A stretch of DNA of 64,000 bases from Gnetum montanum (Eukaryota > Streptophyta > Gnetopsida > Gnetales > Gnetaceae). Position 1 is the first letter of the stretch; the number at the start of each line of letters is the position of its first letter. Positions 57,600-64,000 of this stretch are shown piece after piece. A program made the position numbers and the translations under genes. A model generated the notes under the pieces. It was given only the letters and a program-made list of their open reading frames with translations. It was not told where the DNA came from and made no database searches. The stretch covers positions 668,951 to 732,950 of the forward strand of contig MNCI01000986.1 in NCBI GenBank assembly GCA_015680685.1, written 5' to 3'.

Positions 57600-58260
57600 G
57601 CTAAACGTGCTTATCAAAAAGGTAAGGGCAAAATTGCTACAATAGAGGAAGTTGTGGGAACTGAATCAGATGATGATGGTGGATGTGACATTTACCATTA
57701 TGAACATCCTAAGGGATGTTATTTCATTGTGTCACACTTACAAGAGTCTGGGGTGTATGCCTTGAATCCACAACTAGCACAATTGGAAACACCTAGAAGA
57801 TTACCTTATCCTCAAGGAAATTCTAGGTAGTTCCACTAGCAACAACAATATTATCCATTGCAACCATATGAGTAGTATTAATAATGGCAACAAAAATAGT
57901 TATGGGCGTCGGCATTGCCAAGGTAGCAATACCCTTACAAACAACTTGATCCATATGGGTATTACATTTAGCAACCTTTGTCTCCACATGACTCTTCTAG
58001 TCATGTTTTCACTTTTTAATCTCACTACTACCCTTCTAAATATTATTGGACTCATTCTCCACATGCAAAGAGAGATTGGATCTTTTAGCCTTATCCTCCT
58101 CCTATTCTTGCACATCTTCCTCCATCCTCAACATAGCTACCACTTGCCTCATCTATGCAAGGTGAACTCCTAGCTTAACCACAATAGCACAATGTCACCA
58201 AGGTCATTAATCTACAACCAATTCCTCAGTCGAGTGGTTTAGATACTCAATCAAAGAAAA
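57600..58260 (+). pseudogene. gag C-terminal remnant with decayed knuckle
   Basis: It contains 'GGCDIYHYEHPKGCYFIV' at about 57690, the counterpart of CESCQYDHPKGC in the complete element, with the second Cys changed to Tyr. 'SLGCMP*IHN' then matches 'DSGVYALNPRL'. The frame is broken. Confidence 0.6.
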
Positions 58261-58379
58261 GACCTTTCTTTTGACCCAATAGTCTACCTAAGCCCTCACA
58301 TACACATGCGGTTGACAACCCTATTTCTCCATCTCCCTCTATATCAAACTCTTTTGAGTTTCCTTCAAACCAAATTCCA

Positions 58380-58870
58380 CCTTAGATCCATACTATTATG
58401 CTTACTTATGTCATATCTAATTGGATTTGGGCTAGCAACCTTCCCAAGAAATTAGTAGATCCTAGGAGTTCTTTTATTTATTTGTAGATTGCTTGGAATG
58501 AACCATTCAAAGCTCTTCTTGATTTAGGTTCCAATGTCAACTTGATTTCTCATGAAATGTATGCTGCATGGAAGCTACCTACTCTTAAGAAGAGCATTAT
58601 CATATTAGAATTCCATTGGGACATTATGACCACTATCTATAGGTGGTCTTATCTTGCGGATTTCCTAGTAATCAAGATGGAGAATTGCAAAGGAGACTTT
58701 CCAATCATTATGGGAAGAGCATGGCTAAGCATCATTGATCAAGAATGGGCATCATAGATCTTTCCCTAGAAATGTCTAAAGAAAATGCATCTAGGAAGAT
58801 CGAGAAGAAGCAAGTTCCATGCATAATGTACAGTGATACAGGGTGCAATTGTGTGCAAAACTCTAGTCAA
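58380..58870 (+). pseudogene. Aspartic protease remnant
   Basis: 'NEPFKALLDLGSNVNLISHEMYAAWKLP' holds the catalytic LLDLGS block, and 'GDFPIIMGRAWLSIID' is the later conserved block (58542-58757). Both align to 31964-32365 and 31589-31834. Confidence 0.75.
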
Positions 58871-59100
58871 TAAAATGAGCATCTATCTCTCCATGCAAGC
58901 AGTGTGTACTAGAAGTATATATTCAAAGGTGTTTGTATGTAGTAGCCACAAAACAAGAGGGCACCCAATGATTAACCATTGATCCTAAAAGTAACACACT
59001 TTGCATGGAATTGATTGAGAGCCTGTCATGCACATATGTCATAAAAATGTATGAATTAGAGCCAGTTCATCACCAACTCTCTAAAAATGCAAATGATGAT

Positions 59101-59881
59101 ACCTATTTGTGAGAGTTGGAAATTCTTGAAAATTTCAAGCAAGAGCCCCTTGAATTAAAAATTCTACATGCCAACATGGAATGTATATTCTTAAAAAATG
59201 GAAAGCCAATAATAATCAATGCAAATATTGCTCTAGAACAAAAATAGATGTTGTTAAAAGTGGTTAAAAAATGGTCAATAACCTTTGCTTGGTCATGTCC
59301 TAAACTCATAGGGATTGATCCTCATATATGTCAGCATCGTATCTACACCAACCTGGCTGTGAAGCTAAAGAGGTAATCATAGAGGTAATTGAATTCCAAA
59401 TTGAAGCATATCATCAAGGAGGAAATTGAACAACTCCTCAAGACAAGGTTTATTTATCCCATTATAGATAGTGAGTTGGCTAGCCCACTTGTGATTGTGC
59501 CAAAAAAAGATGGCAAGTGGCAATTATGCATCGATTTTCAACTACTAAATATGGCAACATTTAAAGACCATTTTTCATTGTCATTCATTGATTAGGTGTT
59601 AAACATAATATTTGAGCATTACTACTATAGTTTTTTGGATAGTTATAGTGGCTATAACCAAATCTAGATAGCACTAGAAGACTAGGCCAAAACAACATTC
59701 ACGAGTCCTTAGGGAACTTTTGCATATCGTAAGATACCTTTTGGTCCATGCAATACCCCTACTACTTTCCAATGCCTAGTCCTAAACATTTTTCAATAGT
59801 TGATCGGTAGAGGTGTAAAAGTCTTCATGGATGAATTCTCCACCTATGGGACTACATTTGAGCAAGCCTTGGATTGCCTAA
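59101..59881 (+). pseudogene. Reverse transcriptase N-terminal remnant
   Basis: 59389-59595 reads 'KHIIKEEIEQLLKTRFIYPI' and 'ASPLVIVPKKDGKWQLCIDFQLLNMATFKDHF'. Motif A follows ('YYSFLDSYSGYNQI') and then 'KVFMDEFSTYGTTFEQALDCL'. The catalytic MDE form is shared with the complete element, so it is a family trait and not a decay event in one copy. The frame is cut at about 59881. Confidence 0.8.
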
Positions 59882-60147
59882 AGCTGGATGCACAGCCCCC
59901 ATTGGTGACTTTCAACGTCAACAGCAGAGGCCCCCAATCCGATGGGCTGAACGGCTCCAACGACACTCTGAACAACAACATCAACAGCAGTAGCATCAAT
60001 AGGAGGATCTTCAATGCTGGCAGTTCTTCCTTGGGTGTTTCTGGTCCTGGTTAGGGTTCATCGGGTGGCCAATCTTCAAAATTTAATTATGGGGTTTCTT
60101 TAAAACCCCAACACCCAGCACAAAATTATCCCTCAGCTGGGCTAACT

Positions 60148-60654
60148 TTGTTTCTAATTTTTGTTTTAATAAATGCCCCCCCTCCCCACCCTTGTATTTT
60201 GGCTAGCAATTTTTTCCACGTTGCTGGAAACCCTTCTCCTAACAACGTTGGACCCCCTTCCCATGTTGCTGACCATGTTGCCCAAAATTACATTGTTTTT
60301 CCTAGCAACGTTGCCCCTTCCTCCCGTGGTGACAACAATGTTGCAAAAAATAAAAATGATGTACCTTGCAACGTTGGCCACCCCTCCTATGATGCTAACC
60401 ACCTCCACTTTGTTGATGTTAATCCTCTTAACGGTGGACTTCCTAGGACCCATGATGATTTCTTCCTCCACTCCTATTGTCTTTGGGCAATCGCTTTTGG
60501 TATTTGCCCAAAGCAACCTCCATCTAAATCATCATTCCCCCTTTGCGCAATCTACACTACTGCCTGTACCGTCCGAAATCGTCGGTCTCCGACTGGAAGG
60601 AAACAGAGGCCGTGGGATCATAGGACGTGCACAGAAGACCCTACCTTCGCCTAA
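60148..60654 (+). other. Unidentified 168-codon open frame, Pro/Asn/His-rich
   Basis: No stop over 507 bases. The middle is built on repeated 'NVA/NVG' units ('NNVGPPSHVADHVAQNY', 'SNVAPSSRGDNNVAKNK', 'CNVGHPSYDANH'), reflecting repeated AACGTTG in the DNA. It sits between the truncated gypsy fragment and the palindrome array, upstream of the Penelope-like frame. No domain is recognised. It could be a first frame of a retroelement or non-coding repeat-derived sequence, and real coding status is doubtful. Confidence 0.3.
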
Positions 60655-60667
60655 GGGCGAGCTGGAA

Positions 60668-61690
60668 TGAATGAAGGTAGAGTACCTTGGGTGGTCCACA
60701 CGCGGATCAGACAAGGATTTCCCCGCACGTACACCGAAGTGCTATACGCTGGGTTATACGTAAACGGCGTAACGGGCGTAAATCAGAGCGTAAACAGCAT
60801 AAACGATGCGAACAGAGCATAGACGTAAACAAGCGTAAACAGAATACATGCAAGAATTAATGCAAACTGTAAACAATTGTAGGAAGAAAATGTAACAATG
60901 GCATTACAGAATGAAAGTACAATGCACCGGTCTAACGCAGTTGTGACTGGAACACAAGGCGGACGAAAAGCCCCTGTGGATGCAGGGATGATTGTGGCTG
61001 GTTCACACTGTAAGCACAACGTAGAGGCTGTATGCTCAGCGTATAGGGTTGTCTAGTGTAAGAGGTTTTGTGCTCTAGTTCTCAGTGTCTCTGCTCTTTG
61101 GTGTGCTCTGGGAATTTGCCAACAGACCTGGATTTCGTGAAAAATTGGGATTTTATACAGGTTTTGACGGCAGACTCAGGTTGGACGACACGTGGCGCGT
61201 TGATCGGGTGCAAGGGCATAAAATTTACAAGTGTACAATATGTTACATTTGCTGGGCGTATATGCTATCTGCAACGAGCGTAGACTGTGGGCGTATACTC
61301 TGGAGGTGCTGGGGCGTATACACTGATGTGCTGGGCGTATGCGGACTTAGGCGTAGATGTCGTGAATGTTGGCGTATATGCTGATGGATGCTGGGCGTAT
61401 ACGCTGGTGTGCTGGGCGTATACGCTGATGTTTGCTGCCTTGTACCAAATCTTGTTCTGCAGTGTTGTTTCCATGTTGTCTCCGAGGATCTTATTGCTAG
61501 GCATATGCATCTGTTGTACCTGCTGGGCGTACATGTGAGGCGTGTACGTTGGGCGTATGCGCTGTGAACTTGAGCGTACACGCTGGGCGTATACGCTGAG
61601 ATTTTGAGCATATACGCTGGGAATGTACACTGGGGCATATACGCTGAGCGTATACGCTGGGACTACATACTTAGTGAAAATTAAGCATCG
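60668..61690 (-). repeat. Probable LTR-like segment with GCGTATACGC palindrome array
   Basis: About 15 copies of a GGGCGTATACGCTG-like unit are concentrated at 61250-61330, 61370-61435 and 61525-61665, with further partial copies at 60740-60840. The core AGCGTATACGCT is a perfect palindrome. The placement (array at the high-coordinate end, 'TTTTATAC' inside) resembles the palindrome zone at the U3 end of the gypsy LTRs here. LTR identity is inferred and the boundaries are approximate. Confidence 0.45.
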
Positions 61691-61984
61691 GATCTCCAAA
61701 GTTGCCAAGTGTGACACCAGATGTAGCTGTGGTCATTTGTGGATCCCAGGGACCTGCTTGGTGTTGGACAAGTACTAAGCCTAAAATTTTTGTGGTGTTT
61801 CACCGCCAAATCCCTCCACCCACCAAACTTTGGTCTTAACTCACCAAAGGTTGCCTCCCCTCCTTTTGAGGTTTCATTGATTGACCATCACCGAGCTCGC
61901 ATGCGCCGTAATTTTTTGTTGCCCGCCATCAACCAAACCGCATATGCTTGCTTTTTTTTCGTGAAGAATTTCAAACTTCAAGAT
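61691..61984. other. Spacer before the Penelope-like frame
   Basis: It contains 'AAATTTTTGTGGTGTTTCACC' at about 61784, similar to 'GAAATTTTGTGGTGTTTCAA' at about 12123. In both places this follows a palindrome array. An open 83-codon frame (61739-61990) has no recognisable features. Confidence 0.4.
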
Positions 61985-63838
61985 CCATAATTTCTCTTCG
62001 CGAAATCTCTCGGCAAGCGAAATTAAAATCTTGGGTTATGGGCTTAAGTTCATCCCAAGACCACTCCCCATGGATCGTGGTTTAATCCTTAAAGAATTCG
62101 TCATGTTTGCAAGGCTTTAAAGCTTTGGAATTTTTTCAAAGATAAAACCGAAGAAGATTTTTCTTCTTCTTCACTGTTTATCTTCGAAACCCATGTTGCC
62201 CACATGAAACTCTAACGTGCTAGCAAATGGAATCCAACTCCCAGCTTCTCAAACCCGGTTCTTGATAATTGCATTCACGAATGCCTCAGGTCCCTTAAAG
62301 CTGCACTTCCCTCCCTTGATTTTCGCTGCCGCACACCTCTGCCACAACGTCTCCTTGGAGCCCTTCATAAACTCCAAAAAGACTCCGGCATCGTCATCCG
62401 ACCCACGGACAAAAATCTTGGTGTTTGTGTTTTGGATTCCTCCTGGTACAATGATGAAGCTACCAGGAAACTTTCTGATACGGAGGTGTATTCGCGTGTG
62501 GATTCTATCGATTGGGATGTTCTTTGCAGTCATCTCTTGGGGATCATTGATCGGTTCCCTCAGGTTTTTAAAGATTTTAAGGATTCTCTGCTCCATTGCA
62601 AGGCCCCTAAACCCTACAATTTCTACCTTATCCCTAAAATCCACAAACCTATTCTGGTTGGCCATCCCATTTTTTCCTATACGGGTTATGTTCTTGAACC
62701 CGCTTCTCGCCTCCTCCACTATTTTCTATTCCCTATTCTATGCTCCCAACCTTATCATCTTCAAGATTCATCATCCTTGATCCGTGACCTCCATGCTAAG
62801 GTCCTATCGATCAATGTCTTTTTGTTCACTTTTGACATTGAATCTCTATACCCTAGCATCCCCACTGATCATGGACTCGCTACTCTCAAAGATATGGTTG
62901 AAGCATATTTTTCTGCAAACCATTTTCCTTTGTAGGACATGTACAGCATTGCCATTCTAGAACTAGCATCATTAATGCTTCGTGAGCACTTCTTGGATTT
63001 CAACGGGGTATAGTACAAATAGATAAGAGGCACCGCAATGGGTAGCAACTTTACTGTTGTCTATGCTTGCCTCTTTCTGTGCCACTTGGAAAAACAAGTC
63101 TTTTGTACTCCAGATTCCCACAATCTTTTGTTTTTCAAAAGATTCATTAATGATGATTTTGGCATCTGGAGTGGCTTCAAAGATTCCCTTGATCTCTTGC
63201 TCTCCCGGTATGGTAATGCTTATCCTTCAATAAATATTACCCCTACCATTTCAGATTTTGTAATTGATATCTTAGATGTCACTTTTTTCAAGGGTTCACA
63301 ATTTGTTAACACTGGTATTCTTTCTACCAAGTGTTACCAAAAGCGCTGGAACACCTACCAATACATCCCTTTGTCCTCATGGCACCCATTCCATCAGAAG
63401 AAAGCATTCATCATTGCAGAATTAAAAAGATTTCTTATCAGGGAATCATGCCTAGGCGACCTTCAAAGAATTCGATGGTAACTCTTTCAACGACTTTGAG
63501 CTCGTGGGTACCCTTCTCAGCTGCTGTTCAAATGTTTCTACTCAGTCTCTGCTGCTTCTTGGCGATCACTTCTGGCCAGGCTCCATCAAAGCAATGACGT
63601 GCAACTTAGGAAACAGACCCCTCTCGTTTTCAAATTGGACTTTAGCTCTTCAACTAAATCCTTAAACGTGAGGGCCCTCCTAAATCCTATACTTGGTCGG
63701 CTCCACCAAAAAGATCTGACACTCCAAAACGTCATTCCAGATGTGATTGCTTGCTGGCATAATCCTAGAAAGCTGCGCTCCTTTCTTGTTCGACATCGTT
63801 TCAGGTGCAATGTCCCACCCCCACTTCAGGCAAAATGA
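61985..63838 (+). mobile_element. Penelope-like retroelement, reverse transcriptase with a few stops; no endonuclease seen
   Basis: The N-terminal block 'NLSASEIKILGYGLKFIPRPL' (from about 61995) is the typical start of Penelope-like proteins. It is followed by 'IRPTDKNLGVCVLDSSWY', 'FYLIPKIHKPILVGHPIF', 'FTFDIESLYPSIPTDHG' (motif A), 'RGTAMGSNFTVVYACLF' (motif B), 'FFKRFINDDFGIW' (motif C, IDD changed to NDD) and 'VIDILDVTFFKG'. A thumb-like end reads 'WHNPRKLRSFLVRHRFRC' up to the stop at 63838. Stops (62934, about 63012 and others) are mainly TAG for CAG. No GIY-YIG endonuclease follows within the window. Penelope-like elements are reported from conifers. Confidence 0.85.
62217..63480 (+). 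pseudogene. Penelope-like reverse transcriptase core
   Basis: The core is in two long open parts: 62432-62935, with fingers and motif A, and 63038-63481, with motifs B, C and the palm end. They are separated by three stops in about 100 bases. After 63481 a TAA and TAG interrupt, and the C-terminal frame resumes at about 63599. The enzyme would copy RNA into DNA using a nicked target. It looks recently inactivated compared with the gypsy copies. Confidence 0.85.
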
Positions 63839-64000
63839 GTGGGGCCCGTTTAATATTTTAGAGTCCCCACGATTTTAAAATTTTAAAGCTGGGACACCTA
63901 TTTATTCAGCACTTGTTCATTTGGCTCCTTTTCCTTTTGACTTTGTAAAAAGCAAAAACATACTAAAGAGGGGTGAGACTCCCCGAAAACGTTCTGTTCT
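63839..64000 (+). other. Sequence after the Penelope-like frame
   Basis: After the TGA at 63836-63838 the sequence is AT-rich, with a TTTTAAAATTTTAAA stretch. The last 45 bases open a new frame reading 'KNILKRGETPRKRSV'. It may be the start of a further coding piece, but the window ends here and nothing can be called. Confidence 0.3.

Larger units (their letters stand above)
57585..59881 (+). mobile_element. Ty3/gypsy fragment (gag end, protease, RT start), truncated at both ends
   Basis: Collinear with about 32950-30600 of the complete element but on the plus strand. No LTR remains. It starts inside gag ('KKAKRAYQKGKGKIATIEEVV') and stops inside the reverse transcriptase, right after the catalytic region, at about 59881. 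There the sequence changes abruptly to a GC-richer, unrelated one. Stops are mostly transitions (for example FID*VLN where the relative has FLDQVLD). Confidence 0.8.

Noticed and set aside
57900-58173. Opposed 71- and 101-codon frames over the gypsy fragment
   Set aside because: The plus-strand gag homology runs in a different, broken frame. These are chance openings over decayed gag.
61243-61717. Repeated SVYAQ/AYTPS protein frames, which look like a repeat protein
   Set aside because: The peptide repeats follow from a palindromic DNA unit that reads open in several frames and on both strands. The repeated DNA unit is the better description.

Overview
The window is nuclear DNA of a seed plant, most probably a gymnosperm and perhaps a conifer. 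It is AT-rich and crowded with decayed retroelements that surround one intact host gene with introns. The species cannot be named from the sequence alone. The broken transposon frames are interrupted mostly by TAG, TAA and TGA where the family has CAG, CAA, CGA or TGG. That is the transition pattern expected from deamination of methylated cytosine in an old, silenced repeat landscape.

The only convincing intact protein gene is a CER1-like alkane-forming enzyme of cuticular wax synthesis, minus strand, 50544-53870. Eleven exons join in phase into 634 codons, with the three histidine clusters and the WAX2 C-terminal domain. A tandem, truncated copy of its 3' end lies at about 46770-47850 as a pseudogene.

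Layout: 1-2476, a short non-autonomous-looking Ty3/gypsy element with a coiled-coil frame; 2640-6240, a dead L1-type LINE; 6279-8075, unidentified minus-strand frames; 8960-15253, an internally deleted Ty3/gypsy element, minus strand; 17007-17157, a tRNA-derived SINE; 17443-22398, a full-length but dead Ty1/copia element; 22850-25697 and 35610-36690, a satellite of about 165-180 bp interrupted by a complete Athila/Tat-like Ty3/gypsy element (25703-35604) with 5-bp target duplications; 37440-43950, an organelle-like segment (probably mitochondrial) carrying a plastid-type trnM-CAU; 43272-46019, a 1.3-1.45 kb tandem duplication that mixes this organelle-like sequence with satellite; 46020-50540, the CER1 pseudogene tail and a solo LTR with a GC-rich interior; 50544-53870, CER1; 53871-57135, intergenic sequence with short tandem repeats; 57136-57498, a second solo LTR; 57585-59881, a Ty3/gypsy fragment, plus strand; 59882-61690, unassigned sequence and an array of GCGTATACGC-like palindromes; 61985-63838, a Penelope-like reverse transcriptase.

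The gypsy copies (1-2476, 8960-15253, 25703-35604, 57585-59881) look like one superfamily lineage. Their LTRs, or what look like LTR fragments, share a trait that stands out: short palindromes repeated next to the U3 terminus. The palindrome differs between subfamilies, and its copy number accounts for at least part of the length difference between the two LTRs of the youngest element.
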